This document shows, piece after piece, positions 30,814 to 40,657 of a stretch of 64,000 nt of DNA (its first letter is position 1; every line of letters starts with the position of its first letter). The DNA is taken from the NCBI RefSeq assembly GCF_028335745.1, contig NZ_CP116477.1, positions 2,356,001-2,420,000 on the forward strand. The letters are read 5' to 3'. The position numbers and the translations under genes are program-made. The notes below the pieces were generated by a model. It worked only from the letters and a program-made list of their open reading frames with translations. It searched no databases and had not been told where the DNA came from. This DNA is from Pectobacterium sp. A5351 (GTDB lineage: Bacteria > Pseudomonadota > Gammaproteobacteria > Enterobacterales > Enterobacteriaceae).

Positions 30814-31386
30814 TCATAGTGACGACATTTCGCTCGCGACAACATCGCGTATATCAAATGGATGAAATTTTATTGTCACTTTCCCGTTGGTTACCGCCAG
30901 CGTCGGATTAGGCATTCGTTCTTTTTCGCCTTGCGGAGAACTGAATTTCAGCTTGATACCTGGCGCACGTAGCGCATCATCAGACAAGCAGGCCAGTGCA
31001 CGCTGATGCAGCGTTTCTGCCTCCCCTGAAAGCACCAGTTCCACATGCTCCCATCCTTCATGCGGATAATGTTTTTCCCCCGGCCACGGTAGCTCGATGC
31101 ACGTCATTTTCCAAGGGCCAACCGAGATAGCCTTATCCAGTATAAACAAGCAGATTGGGCGACCATTGATCTGGTTTTCAGACAGTAGGCGACCAACCTT
31201 TAGCAGCGCCACTTTCCAGGATTCAGCCGTCGCATTTTGGTTGCAGCGTAGAGAAATATGGTCAGCATGAAATGCGCCTAAATCCAGGTGTAGCACATCG
31301 GCCAATTCCTGCAACGCGAGCTCAAAACGCGCTAAATCCGTTATCAAATCATTGGGTAACATATCGGGCAAAACTCCTCGCAGCAT
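30814..31386 (-). CDS. yecM: YecM family protein (VOC-fold)
   Basis: A 190-residue protein matching E. coli YecM, a metal-site vicinal-oxygen-chelate-fold protein of unknown function. Conserved blocks are HADHISLRCNQNATAE, NGRPICLFIL, ELPWPGEKHYPHEGWEHVE and PNPTLAVTNGKVTIKFHP. The His/Glu residues in the second and third blocks could form the metal site. The gene usually lies next to argS, as here, in the opposite direction. The exact start among MLRGVLPDM or MLPNDL is uncertain. Confidence 0.9.
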   Translation of the reverse strand: MLRGVLPDMLPNDLITDLARFELALQELADVLHLDLGAFHADHISLRCNQNATAESWKVALLKVGRLLSENQINGRPICLFILDKAISVGPWKMTCIELPWPGEKHYPHEGWEHVELVLSGEAETLHQRALACLSDDALRAPGIKLKFSSPQGEKERMPNPTLAVTNGKVTIKFHPFDIRDVVASEMSSL

Positions 31387-31685
31387 CTCACATTATCACT
31401 AACCATTGGCACGGTGAGAATATCACACCCGTGACACATTCTAATTAAATTCTACTTTTCTCTCTGTACATTTATTTACATCTCCGTTACGTGAAACACA
31501 TTAAATGCAAAGAAAAGATAACCATTTTGTTTGATTAATAAACGGAAATGTTTTTTACTCGGCGTTAATTTGCGATACTTCTCGCAATCTATTCTGGGAG
31601 GAATCTTAAATAAGCCGCCCCCCATTGAATGCTTAAAAGAAAACGTATAAATTAAGAAAATAAATAATAACGCAGAGATACCATC

Positions 31686-31805
31686 ATGGTTTTACTCATT
31701 ATATCCATAGCACTTATCGTTATTGCGGCATACGCTATTTTTCGTCATTTTAAAACCAGAGACTCACATAAAATTGGTGTAAATGGTCGTTCAAGAAAAC
31801 GTTAA
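31686..31805 (+). CDS. small single-pass membrane protein, 39 residues
   Basis: ATG 31686 to TAA 31805 encodes MVLLIISIALIVIAAYAIF, a hydrophobic segment of about 19 residues, followed by a basic tail ending NGRSRKR. This is the form of a small inner-membrane protein with its C-terminus in the cytoplasm by the positive-inside rule. The ribosome site is weak (GCAGAGATACC). A terminator-like hairpin at 31906-31928 follows, supporting a separate transcript. I do not recognise a family. It stands alone in the 630-bp yecM-argS gap. Confidence 0.5.
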   Translation: MVLLIISIALIVIAAYAIFRHFKTRDSHKIGVNGRSRKR

Positions 31806-31905
31806 GATCGTAATTTTGATTTATTTTTATTCTACCTAAAACCTCATTTTCTTTTTTTTCGTGTTCTCCTTATCTCTTTTTTTCCTATCATCGCCCCTTT
31901 TTCAT

Positions 31906-31928
31906 ATCCCGCTTTGCGGGTATTTTTT
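31906..31928 (+). terminator. terminator upstream of argS
   Basis: ATCCCGC, TTT, GCGGGTATTTTTT is a short GC stem followed by a T-run. It would end the transcript of the small membrane ORF at 31686. Confidence 0.7.
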
Positions 31929-32020
31929 CGCCTGAACATCCCACGGATCCTCCCTGTGTGCTGACGAAGAAAAGCAAATATGGTATAAGCAAGGCTTAAT
32001 TTTTTATTTAAGGTAAACCG

Positions 32021-33751
32021 GTGAATATTCAGGCTCTTCTCTCCGAAAAAGTCAGCCAGGCGTTAACCGCCGCGGGCGCGCCAGCAGACAGCGAAGCTCA
32101 GATTCGTCAGTCGGCAAAAGCACAGTTTGGTGATTATCAGGCCAATGGCGTCATGGCCGTGGCAAAAAAACTGGGCATGCCGCCGCGACAATTGGCCGAA
32201 AAAGTCCTCCAGCGTTTGGCGCTCGAGGGCATTGCGGAAAAAACAGAAATAGCAGGCCCGGGGTTTATTAATATTTTTCTCGATAAACAGTGGGTTGCGA
32301 GCCAGGTTGAGAACGTCCTGAATGCACCAAAACTGGGTTTAACGCCAGTTGAACCACAAACGATCGTGATTGACTATTCTGCTCCCAACGTCGCGAAAGA
32401 AATGCACGTCGGCCACCTGCGTTCAACTATCATTGGTGATGCCGCAGCCCGTACGCTGGAGTTTCTGGGCCACAACGTCATTCGTGCCAACCACGTCGGT
32501 GACTGGGGTACACAGTTCGGCATGCTGATTGCGTATCTTGAAAAAATGCAAAACGAAAACGCTAGCGAGATGGATCTGTCCGATCTTGAAGCGTTCTATC
32601 GTGAAGCGAAGAAACACTACGACGACGATGCCGATTTCGCCGAGCGTGCACGCGGCTATGTGGTGAAATTGCAGGGTGGTGATGAATATTGCCGCCAGAT
32701 GTGGCGCAAGCTCGTCGATATCACCATGACGCAGAACCAGATCAACTATGAACGCCTCAACGTCACGCTGACAAAGCAGGATGTGATGGGTGAAAGCCTG
32801 TATAACAGCATGCTGCCGGGTATCGTTGCCGATCTGAAGGCAAAAGGTCTGGCGGTAGAAAGTGAAGGCGCTACGGTGGTTTTCCTTGATGAATATAAAA
32901 ACAAGGAAGGCGAACCGATGGGCGTTATCATCCAGAAAAAGGACGGCGGCTACCTCTACACCACTACAGATATCGCCTGCGCCAAATACCGTTATGAAAC
33001 CCTGAACGCCGATCGCGTGCTTTATTACATCGACTCACGCCAGCATCAGCATCTGATGCAGGCCTGGACCATCGTGCGTAAAGCGGGCTATGTGCCTGAT
33101 TCCGTCAGTCTGGAACACCATATGTTCGGCATGATGCTGGGCAAGGACGGTAAGCCATTCAAAACGCGTGCAGGCGGGACGATTAAACTGTCCGAGCTGT
33201 TAGATGAAGCCTACGATCGCGCATTGAAGCTCATCGCAGAAAAAAATCCACAGATGGAAAGCGATGAGTTAACCGCGCTGGCGAAAGTGGTTTCCATCGG
33301 TGCGATCAAATACGCCGATCTGTCGAAGAGCCGTACCACAGATTATGTTTTCGATTGGGACAACATGTTGGCGTTTGAAGGCAATACCGCGCCTTACATG
33401 CAATACGCCTACACCCGCGTCGCGTCTATTTTCAAGCGTGCAGGCATACAGGAAGACAGCTTAACGCAGCCGATTACGCTGAGCGATGAGCGAGAATTTG
33501 CGCTTGCCACGCGCCTGCTGCAATTTGAAGAAACCATCACCACCGTCGCCCGTGAAGGTACACCGCATGTGATGTGTAGCTACCTGTACGATCTGGCGGG
33601 TCTGTTCTCTGGTTTCTACGAGCACTGCCCGATTATCAATGCCGACAGTGACGACGTGCGTCAAAGCCGTCTAAGACTGGCACTGCTGACGGCGAAAACG
33701 CTGAAGCAAGGTCTGGATACGCTGGGCATCGAAACCGTCGAGAAGATGTAA
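32021..33751 (+). CDS. argS: Arginyl-tRNA synthetase
   Basis: A 576-residue class I synthetase charging tRNA-Arg. The N-terminal Add-1 domain, the HIGH-type motif in [10 protein letters not shown] (about residue 130), the KMSK-equivalent GKPFKTR and the C-terminal DALR anticodon domain are present. The start codon is GTG at 32021, and the N-terminus [15 protein letters not shown] matches E. coli. The gene marks the edge of the accessory island that follows. Confidence 0.97.
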   Translation: MNIQALLSEKVSQALTAAGAPADSEAQIRQSAKAQFGDYQANGVMAVAKKLGMPPRQLAEKVLQRLALEGIAEKTEIAGPGFINIFLDKQWVASQVENVLNAPKLGLTPVEPQTIVIDYSAPNVAKEMHVGHLRSTIIGDAAARTLEFLGHNVIRANHVGDWGTQFGMLIAYLEKMQNENASEMDLSDLEAFYREAKKHYDDDADFAERARGYVVKLQGGDEYCRQMWRKLVDITMTQNQINYERLNVTLTKQDVMGESLYNSMLPGIVADLKAKGLAVESEGATVVFLDEYKNKEGEPMGVIIQKKDGGYLYTTTDIACAKYRYETLNADRVLYYIDSRQHQHLMQAWTIVRKAGYVPDSVSLEHHMFGMMLGKDGKPFKTRAGGTIKLSELLDEAYDRALKLIAEKNPQMESDELTALAKVVSIGAIKYADLSKSRTTDYVFDWDNMLAFEGNTAPYMQYAYTRVASIFKRAGIQEDSLTQPITLSDEREFALATRLLQFEETITTVAREGTPHVMCSYLYDLAGLFSGFYEHCPIINADSDDVRQSRLRLALLTAKTLKQGLDTLGIETVEKM

Positions 33752-33807
33752 TTTACCACTGGCTGTGACCGGCCTGCTTGCCATACCGCTCTCAATGCCT
33801 CTCCAGG

Positions 33808-33846
33808 CTGTCTCTTAGTCATATACTGCTGCGTACTAAGAGACAG
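33808..33846. repeat. 12-bp inverted repeat resembling IS50/Tn5 outer ends
   Basis: CTGTCTCTTAGT (33808-33819) and ACTAAGAGACAG (33835-33846) are perfect inverted copies 15 bp apart. Their outer ten bases are the same as the first ten of the Tn5 mosaic end (CTGTCTCTTA). They may be a transposon footprint at the island edge or simply a weak hairpin after argS; no transposase is present. Confidence 0.5.
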
Positions 33847-33892
33847 TTTCGGAAATAACGATAGTCATTCCTCTGATTTTAAAATCATCCTC

Positions 33893-35062
33893 TCAAGTAC
33901 GTGATTGTCGGTAGGTTAAATAGATTAAAAATGTCATCATGATGCCGACAGAACACAAATTTATGATGATCCAGCCATTTTTCATATTCATAAAAAAACC
34001 GACGGATAATGATGATAAAAAATTAACAACATATATTGACAAGGAATTCACACCCTGAGCCTTATATTTCATTTTTGTATCTACAATCTGGTTAACCAAA
34101 AATGTTCCACCGGCAAACATAACTCCCCAGCCAGCGCCAACGATACTGAGAGAGATAATATAGCCTAAATGATCGTTAACAAAGAGAGGGAAAGCGGAGC
34201 CAATAATGAATAAAAGAGATCCTATTTGTATAATAGATGCCGTTTTAATTTTATGGATTAAAAAGGGTAGCAAAAAAGCCGGTGCGTACATCCAGAAGAA
34301 ATGCCATTGTAGTACATTTGCACTCTGCTCTATATTGAACTGCTCATGATGCATCGCCAAAGGTGTCGCATTCATCACTAATGTCATCACAGAGAACGCC
34401 AAAGCACAGCTCATAGTACCTATTAAAAAACCAGGGCATTGGATAACATCCATAACCTTAACATTTTGAGTATCATTATCTTTTTTACTCCCTAGCGGAA
34501 TAAAAATAAACATCTGAGAAATAAAAGATAGCGCAAACACAAGAGAAGACAGTATAAACGTCCCCAGAAATACATGCTCAGAGATCAGTAGCTCGCCTTT
34601 TGTCGCGATAATCGGCCCCGCCACGCCACCAATAACCCCACCACCAATTATAATTGATGTACATATTTTCTTTTTTACATCTTCATTAAATATCTCAGCA
34701 GCAGCAAATCTGTAATATTGATTAAATACGGTAGCGCCTCCAAGTATAAGAGTAGATAAGATGAACAATGAAAAAATCTCATAATACATCGACACAGCAG
34801 CCAACACGCTGCCAAATAATCCGATGATGCTCCCAATCGCAAAAGCGGTGCGTCTCCCATACGACGACATCAGATATGACGCATAGTAAACCATAATTGC
34901 CCCTCCCAGAACGGTAGAGGTAACAGGTACTGTACTGAGAAATGGATATGGCGCAAGTTTATTGCCCGCCAGCGTAGAGGTAAGCGTCAACATAGAAATC
35001 ACTGACCCCGTTAATCCCTGACCTATAAACAACGAAAATAATGTAATTCTATTTTTCATCAT
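33893..35062 (-). CDS. MFS transporter, last gene of the accessory operon
   Basis: A 389-residue major facilitator superfamily protein with about 11-12 membrane segments. The MFS loop 2-3 motif is recognisable as YLMSSYGRRTAFAIGSIIG, and segment 5 has the glycine-rich GGGVIGGVAGPIIA. The closest general type is a drug/small-molecule efflux or uptake MFS protein; the substrate is unknown. It starts 13 bp after the upstream gene, with GGGGG before two possible ATGs (35062, 35059). It is AT-rich like its two partners and unlike the neighbouring core genes. I infer export of the product made by the two upstream enzymes. Confidence 0.8.
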   Translation of the reverse strand: MMKNRITLFSLFIGQGLTGSVISMLTLTSTLAGNKLAPYPFLSTVPVTSTVLGGAIMVYYASYLMSSYGRRTAFAIGSIIGLFGSVLAAVSMYYEIFSLFILSTLILGGATVFNQYYRFAAAEIFNEDVKKKICTSIIIGGGVIGGVAGPIIATKGELLISEHVFLGTFILSSLVFALSFISQMFIFIPLGSKKDNDTQNVKVMDVIQCPGFLIGTMSCALAFSVMTLVMNATPLAMHHEQFNIEQSANVLQWHFFWMYAPAFLLPFLIHKIKTASIIQIGSLLFIIGSAFPLFVNDHLGYIISLSIVGAGWGVMFAGGTFLVNQIVDTKMKYKAQGVNSLSIYVVNFLSSLSVGFFMNMKNGWIIINLCSVGIMMTFLIYLTYRQSRT

Positions 35063-35075
35063 ATCCCCCGACTAT

Positions 35076-36458
35076 TTATTCTTCAATATACCTAATGCCT
35101 TTAATCACAGAAATATATTCTTCTTTAGACAGATCGGTATAAAACAAAGGCTGATCATTTTCAGTTAACCATGAAAACAAACCATTTGTCACTGGTTGGA
35201 TTCTCTTAACTTTACCTTTTTCTCCTTTGCTATATATTTCAAGCAAAGTATCGAATGAAATCCCACTTTTAGTTATAAAACCGCATACATGCTGAGAAAG
35301 TTTGTTACCACTATTTTTACCTAACGTATAGAGCGCGGGGATATCTCTGCGATCTTTTTTCTCATGAACGGTCAAACGAATTGCGTTTGAATGCAACTTA
35401 CTTTGTGATGTATTGTTAATATCACCATCCATCAAATGCAACGCTATATACTTCCTTGCGGAGACAAGTGAAACCTGATAAAAAAAGTCAATTACATCAT
35501 CGAATAACTCAACGTTGTTTAACTTATCTATCCAGAATGGATGCGTCGTCCTATTGAGGATGGAAACAATCGCGATCATAATTAACTGGTCTATATCATT
35601 TTTATCTTTAATATATCTTGAAATACTTTCAGGAAGATGAATGCCATGAGGATTTAATACGTCCCCAGTTAATATTGCTTGCCAATCAACATTTATAAGT
35701 ATTGTTTTAAAGATCTTTTCAATATCTCTCTGTTCTGTCATGCTACAAAACAAATTCAATTTATCATAATCCTCTATATGATTATTATGATATGAGTCGA
35801 AAATAATATTTACACCTTCTATTTTTAGTGCATTTACTAACAACTGTCTTTGTTGATCATACTTAATAATTGCATCACGATCTGTAAATAATGCAGGATA
35901 GAATCTTGTTCCACCGGTTAATACCGTCAACTTAACATTATAACCACAAATCAAATGGACACTAAGAAGGACAATTTGTAGATTCATTATTGCGTACAGT
36001 TCAGACAGATCCGCACTAAACCCCTCCGTTTTCAACCCTCCGCAATAGCGTTTTGCCTGCCCCCAGCCAATAAGAAATTCCACATTATTTTTTTGCAATG
36101 CAGAATACAATTTTTCCTGTAATTTTCTGGTATCAAGGCTGCCAGCATTTTTTGAAATAGAGTGATCTCTGAAAACTTCAACGATAAGTGCTGCACGATA
36201 CCAGTCCTTATCGTCTAAATTTGAATACATTATGTCTTCACCAATACCTTCAATTCTCCCTTTTACGGTTTTGACAACTTTTCTGGCCTCTCTAATTATA
36301 TTTTCAATGAAAAGTTCAATTAGTAATTCACAATCGGAATGAGTTAACTGCTCAGTTTGCAAATCACGAATACTAAAATCATAATCCCACTTATCATTAA
36401 TAATGACAGGCAAATTTGACTCACTAACAAAAATTCTATTTTCCATTAAAAAATTCAT
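35076..36458 (-). CDS. Dit1/PvcA-like protein B (possible isocyanide synthase paralogue)
   Basis: A protein of about 460 residues, cytoplasmic by composition. It appears paralogous to the gene immediately upstream. Both have a helical N-terminus, a middle motif (here GWGQAKRYCGGLKTEG then FSADLSELYAI) followed by a Rossmann-like stretch (VKLTVLTGGTRFYPALF), and a C-terminal ARKYIALHL then IRLTVHEKK and LSQHVCGFI. In the Dit1/PvcA family (amino-acid isocyanide synthases using ribulose-5-phosphate) the same order holds. The ATG at 36458 is preferred over 36467 because AAGGA then has 8-base spacing. Family assignment is by eye, and catalytic competence is unknown; it could be a non-catalytic partner. 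Confidence 0.55.
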   Translation of the reverse strand: MNFLMENRIFVSESNLPVIINDKWDYDFSIRDLQTEQLTHSDCELLIELFIENIIREARKVVKTVKGRIEGIGEDIMYSNLDDKDWYRAALIVEVFRDHSISKNAGSLDTRKLQEKLYSALQKNNVEFLIGWGQAKRYCGGLKTEGFSADLSELYAIMNLQIVLLSVHLICGYNVKLTVLTGGTRFYPALFTDRDAIIKYDQQRQLLVNALKIEGVNIIFDSYHNNHIEDYDKLNLFCSMTEQRDIEKIFKTILINVDWQAILTGDVLNPHGIHLPESISRYIKDKNDIDQLIMIAIVSILNRTTHPFWIDKLNNVELFDDVIDFFYQVSLVSARKYIALHLMDGDINNTSQSKLHSNAIRLTVHEKKDRRDIPALYTLGKNSGNKLSQHVCGFITKSGISFDTLLEIYSKGEKGKVKRIQPVTNGLFSWLTENDQPLFYTDLSKEEYISVIKGIRYIEE

Positions 36459-36469
36459 TATAGACATCC

Positions 36470-37888
36470 TTAATCTTTAATGTAGTACATCGGCTGATTA
36501 ATTTTATTCATCTCATATAATGGATCAAATTCTTTACCTTTTTTATCTCCTGATGAAATATAAATTTTTGTATGATCTTCAGATTCACGGAAAAGTCTGT
36601 ATTTATAATCCACCGAAATACTTTCGCTTTCATTCTTTATACCCGCAACAGTATGCTGAGCTGTCATTGCGTAATCTTTAGCATTCGTCGATATAAAATT
36701 ATATTCCCCTTTTTTGGCATGAATGGTCAACTTCAAAACCGATGGTAATTTATTATAAATAGTATTCAATTTTCGATCTGTTAAAGAAATAGAAACGTAC
36801 TGCTTTGCGGCTTCCCACGCCTCTTTCCTCATATTAAAAATGGTATCTATTGCATCATAAGCAAGAGCACCAACGATATCGGAAGAAAAAAGGTGTGACT
36901 TTTTTAGTCTATCAATTTGAAAATTTAAAGATGCAATGAATGACACATAAAAATTTTGATTTTCTCTGGTAAAAATCTGTTTCTCTTTATGCCAGTCAGG
37001 AAATAATGAATGATAATTCACAGATGTTATTATTGACCAGTATGTATGCGATAACTGTTTTCCAATATCATCATTCTGTATGTATTGAAATGTTTTTTGA
37101 GGATTATTGGCATCAAAAAAACGATCATATTTAGACGATAACTCATGATAAAGACGCTTATTTAAAACGTGCCTTTTAAAATCCCAATCATCAACCGAAT
37201 CATCACTTATCCATTTTTCGTAATCAACAACTTCGACAAAATCATCAATATGAAGATACTTCACCCAATAGTTAAGCGACTGCTGATATAAATCCACTAC
37301 TTCATAGGGTGTTTTACATGCTCTGTTATATTTATTCCCATCCGCCAGGATGATAAACTTGCACGGATAATTAGAAATATTTGATATTAATTTAGCCAGT
37401 TTTGCACATCTTAGTAATGTATTAATTTCACCTATATCAGGAAAATATCCTTTATTTTTTATTGGTGAAAATGGCTTTCTTGATAAGACAGGCATCGCCA
37501 AAATAATTTCTTTATGTTTATTGATATTTTCACTTATTATTGAGACAGTTTCACTTCTATTAATATATTGTTCATTGTTTTTAAAAAAATATCCATCAAA
37601 CAAGGCTTCTGCTGCATATTCAACTGCGGTTAATTTATTACTGTTATGATTGCCAAACTTTCCTTTAATTCGCTTAAGTAATGCTGACTGCCTTTTTGAT
37701 ATAGTTGTATTTAATTTATTTTCCAGCTTACCAAGTATTTCATTAACAAAATAGTCTTCATGCACAATAGTATAATTACTTCCACGCCCATCCATCGTAT
37801 CAAGCTGATGCCTCAGCCGTTCAACCAAACTAATCAAACGATGTGAACTGGATATTTGTGTTTTTTTTTGCTCTTCATTCAGATTCAT
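36470..37888 (-). CDS. Dit1/PvcA-like protein A (possible isocyanide synthase)
   Basis: A 472-residue protein, first gene of the accessory operon. Around residues 137-190 it has ILAMPVLSRKPFSPIKNKG, then FPDIGEINTLLRCAKLAKLI and FIILADGNKYN, which follow the Dit1/PvcA signature (P-x-x-S/K-x-P...K..G..PD..E...L..L, then a DG motif after a beta strand). The C-terminus has LKLTIHAKKGEY and AQHTVAGI, the places of the family's IRLSIH segment. PvcA-type enzymes make isonitriles from Tyr or Trp; Dit1 makes the dityrosine precursor. The best support is order of motifs, not high identity. It is strongly AT-rich, suggesting transfer, and is followed by its paralogue. Confidence 0.6.
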   Translation of the reverse strand: MNLNEEQKKTQISSSHRLISLVERLRHQLDTMDGRGSNYTIVHEDYFVNEILGKLENKLNTTISKRQSALLKRIKGKFGNHNSNKLTAVEYAAEALFDGYFFKNNEQYINRSETVSIISENINKHKEIILAMPVLSRKPFSPIKNKGYFPDIGEINTLLRCAKLAKLISNISNYPCKFIILADGNKYNRACKTPYEVVDLYQQSLNYWVKYLHIDDFVEVVDYEKWISDDSVDDWDFKRHVLNKRLYHELSSKYDRFFDANNPQKTFQYIQNDDIGKQLSHTYWSIITSVNYHSLFPDWHKEKQIFTRENQNFYVSFIASLNFQIDRLKKSHLFSSDIVGALAYDAIDTIFNMRKEAWEAAKQYVSISLTDRKLNTIYNKLPSVLKLTIHAKKGEYNFISTNAKDYAMTAQHTVAGIKNESESISVDYKYRLFRESEDHTKIYISSGDKKGKEFDPLYEMNKINQPMYYIKD

Positions 37889-38453
37889 AGTTCCCTCTAA
37901 TGATCACAATAACTTTCCATGTACGTAATATCATTTAACAGATCCCAAACAAGTATAAAATATAAAAGTGCGAAAACATCCAACAAATAACAATAAGTAA
38001 TAAAAAATATCTTTAATATAAAGAAAACAAATAACAGCCATTTAATAGTGATTTATATCAATAAATAGCAAAAAAAAGAATAAAAAATTGTAAAAAACAT
38101 TCTTTTAGATTCTTCAACCAAATCAGCCAGTTCAAAAACTGATGTTATTTCACCATCCTATTGGATAATTTTAAAGTTTACAGCGCCCACTATTAAATAG
38201 TGGGCGAATTATTAATTCTTGAATTAATAGCAAAAAACTATAATCATATATCAGACTGATGACAAACCTATTTGCCGAACAAAAACGAGGGTAACGGAAT
38301 AGAATAGTAAAGCGTTTGCGCCAGGGACAAAAGCCTCAGGAACGCTTTTGAACGTCGCTTGCGACAGACCTGAAAGGCTGACTATGTCCCCCTCCGCAGG
38401 GGGGAAACATCTTGAACCCTGCCTGACAATAGTCAGGGTAAAGGAGGGAGTAT
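37889..38453. other. AT-rich upstream region of the accessory operon and island edge
   Basis: The first 300 bp are very A/T-rich with long A-tracts and must hold the operon promoter, a likely H-NS target; no single promoter can be picked with confidence. A perfect 11-bp inverted repeat lies at 38184-38206 (CGCCCACTATT, A, AATAGTGGGCG). From about 38290 the base composition returns to that of the core genome. Short hairpins at 38387-38405 and 38422-38437 follow murJ. Confidence 0.6.
38387..38437 (-). terminator. two short hairpins after murJ
   Basis: TCCCCCTCCGCAGGGGGGA and CCTGACAATAGTCAGG are small perfect stems just past the murJ stop codon on its strand. Neither has a T-run on the minus strand, so they are possible processing or termination signals only. 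Confidence 0.4.
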
Positions 38454-39989
38454 CTACACACTACGGCGGGCAAAATCTCGTGGCCGGAACCCCAGCAGGG
38501 CCAGCGTGGCAAAATAGGACCCTGCTCCCGCGACCACCACCAGCAGCAAACGCAGGATTCGCATCGTCATGTTGCCGTCATCCCACGCGGGCATCCACCA
38601 CAGCATCCCCAGTAAAACCAGCGACATCACGATAACCGCGACCAGCAGACGCACCAGAAAACGCCGCCAACCCGGCTGTGGCTGGAAAATATCCTGCTTA
38701 CGCAGTTGCCAGTACAGCAACCCTGCATTCAGGCACGATGCAAGACCGATGGACAAGGCCAGACCAGCATGTTGCAGCGGGCCGATAAAGATCAGGTTCA
38801 TCACCTGCGTCAGAATCAGCGTGACTATCGCGATTTTAACCGGCGTCTTGATATCCTGTCGGGAATAAAATCCGGGTACGAGCACCTTGACAACAATCAA
38901 TCCCATCAGCCCAACCGAGTAGGCAATCAGTGCCCGCTGGGTCATCAGCGCATCAAAGGCGCTAAATTTACCGTACTGGAACAGCGACACCGTCAACGGT
39001 TTAGCCAAAATACCTAGTGCGACCGCACTCGGCAGCGCCAGCAGGAAACACAGGCGGAGTCCCCAATCCATCAGACGGGAGTATTCGTCATGGTTGCCAC
39101 TGGCAAAACTCTTCGCCAGCGACGGGAGTAAGATCGTTCCCAGCGCCACGCCCAGAACGCCGGAAGGGAACTCCATCAGGCGATCGGCGTAATACATCCA
39201 TGACACCGCACCTTCACTGAGGAAGGACGCGAAAATGGTGTTGATGATGAGTGAAATCTGGCTTACCGAGACGCCCAGAACCGCAGGCCCCATCAGCTTC
39301 ATGACTCGCCAAACGCTCGGTTCCCGCCATTTCAGGCGTGGCAAGACCAGCATGCCAATCTTTTTCAGATGCGGTAGCTGGTAGCCGAGTTGCAGTAAAC
39401 CGCCAACCAACACCGCCCAGGCCAGCGCCATCACCGGTGGGTTAAAATATGGCGCAGCAAACAGCGAGAAACCAATCATGCTGACGTTAAGTAATGTCGG
39501 GGCAAACGCCGGCACCGAGAAACGGTTCCAGGTGTTCAGCACCGAACCGACCATAGAGGTCAGTGAAATCAGCAGAATGTAGGGAAACGTGACTCTTAAC
39601 AGATCCGAGGTCAGCTCAAAGCGCTCTGGCGTCACGGCAAAACCAGGAGCGGTCACCATAATAACCCAAGGGGCGGCAACCATTCCGGCTACGGTGACCA
39701 ACGCCAGAATCAGCGTCAGCATACCGGAAACATAAGCGAGGAAGGTTCGCGTGGCCTCGTCACCCTGCTGACTTTTATATTCGGCAAGAATAGGCACAAA
39801 AGCCTGTGAGAATGCGCCCTCCGCGAAAATCCGCCGGAGCAGGTTGGGCAGTTTAAACGCCACAAAGAAGGCATCCGTCGCCATACCTGCACCAAAAATA
39901 CGCGCGACGATCGCATCGCGCACAAACCCTAAAATGCGCGATAGCATGGTCATGGAACTGACGGCAGCCAGTGATTTAAGTAAATTCAT
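38454..39989 (-). CDS. murJ: Lipid II flippase MurJ
   Basis: A 511-residue MOP-superfamily flippase (MviN) with 14 membrane segments that moves lipid II across the inner membrane for wall synthesis. The N-terminus [20 protein letters not shown] and the conserved [20 protein letters not shown], plus [20 protein letters not shown], are diagnostic. Essential in relatives. The length is the same as E. coli MurJ. Its usual neighbour yceM, upstream on the same strand, is broken. Confidence 0.96.
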   Translation of the reverse strand: MNLLKSLAAVSSMTMLSRILGFVRDAIVARIFGAGMATDAFFVAFKLPNLLRRIFAEGAFSQAFVPILAEYKSQQGDEATRTFLAYVSGMLTLILALVTVAGMVAAPWVIMVTAPGFAVTPERFELTSDLLRVTFPYILLISLTSMVGSVLNTWNRFSVPAFAPTLLNVSMIGFSLFAAPYFNPPVMALAWAVLVGGLLQLGYQLPHLKKIGMLVLPRLKWREPSVWRVMKLMGPAVLGVSVSQISLIINTIFASFLSEGAVSWMYYADRLMEFPSGVLGVALGTILLPSLAKSFASGNHDEYSRLMDWGLRLCFLLALPSAVALGILAKPLTVSLFQYGKFSAFDALMTQRALIAYSVGLMGLIVVKVLVPGFYSRQDIKTPVKIAIVTLILTQVMNLIFIGPLQHAGLALSIGLASCLNAGLLYWQLRKQDIFQPQPGWRRFLVRLLVAVIVMSLVLLGMLWWMPAWDDGNMTMRILRLLLVVVAGAGSYFATLALLGFRPRDFARRSV

Positions 39990-40165
39990 CCGATTATGTT
40001 CTGAACGGTTCAGGACCGATTATTAACCCGTTGAGGTCATCCTGATTGCGAGGTGCGACTAGTCTACGCATTGCGCGAGTAATAGCTACCGCGCATTGTC
40101 ATAACCGCTGAACTTTTCAGCTTTTTCCCAGCAATTTTTCAATCATGCGTTGGGATAGCAATGCC

Positions 40166-40629
40166 TGGTTACCTGATGCACGGTGCGAAACGACGATTAA
40201 AGCCGACCATCAGAATTTTTTGTCGTTGTTCTGCCAATTCAACCAGCGCTTCCGCCTGTGTAAGCCGCTCTGCCAGCGGTTTATCCACATAAACATCGAC
40301 GCCAGCTTTCAGCAGTTGGCTCACAACAGAAAAATGGCTGGCGGTGCTGCTGTACACGAAAACGGCATCACGAAAACGGCATCACATTGTGCAGCCAGTT
40401 CGTCCAGCGCGGAGAAACTCGTCATTCGATAGTGCTGACAAATCCGCTGCGTCTTTTGCTGGTCGGGAGAAAATGCGCCAACCAATTCCCAGCGTTCGGC
40501 CTGGCTAAGAATCGGCAAGTACGCTTTCTGCGCGATAGATCCCAGCCCGACAACGCCGATACGGGGACATTGGCTAACACCACCGCTATTCTCCGAAACA
40601 CTTTGCGCAGACGTAAGCTGAGGCTTCAT
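40166..40629 (-). pseudogene. yceM: yceM (mviM), frameshifted and truncated oxidoreductase
   Basis: The N-terminal half of a Gfo/Idh/MocA-type NAD(P)-dependent oxidoreductase: the Rossmann motif GVVGLGSIAQKAYLPIL, then in another frame HFSVVSQLLKAGVDVYVDKP and MVGFNRRFAP. The frame breaks at a 14-bp tandem duplication of ACGAAAACGGCATC (40356-40369 and 40370-40383). About 170 C-terminal residues of the normal 307 are also missing after a stop at 40169. The gene is non-functional. It sits between murJ and yceH as in other enterics. Confidence 0.85.
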
Positions 40630-40657
40630 AACTGATTTTCTCCCTGATACCGATTGA

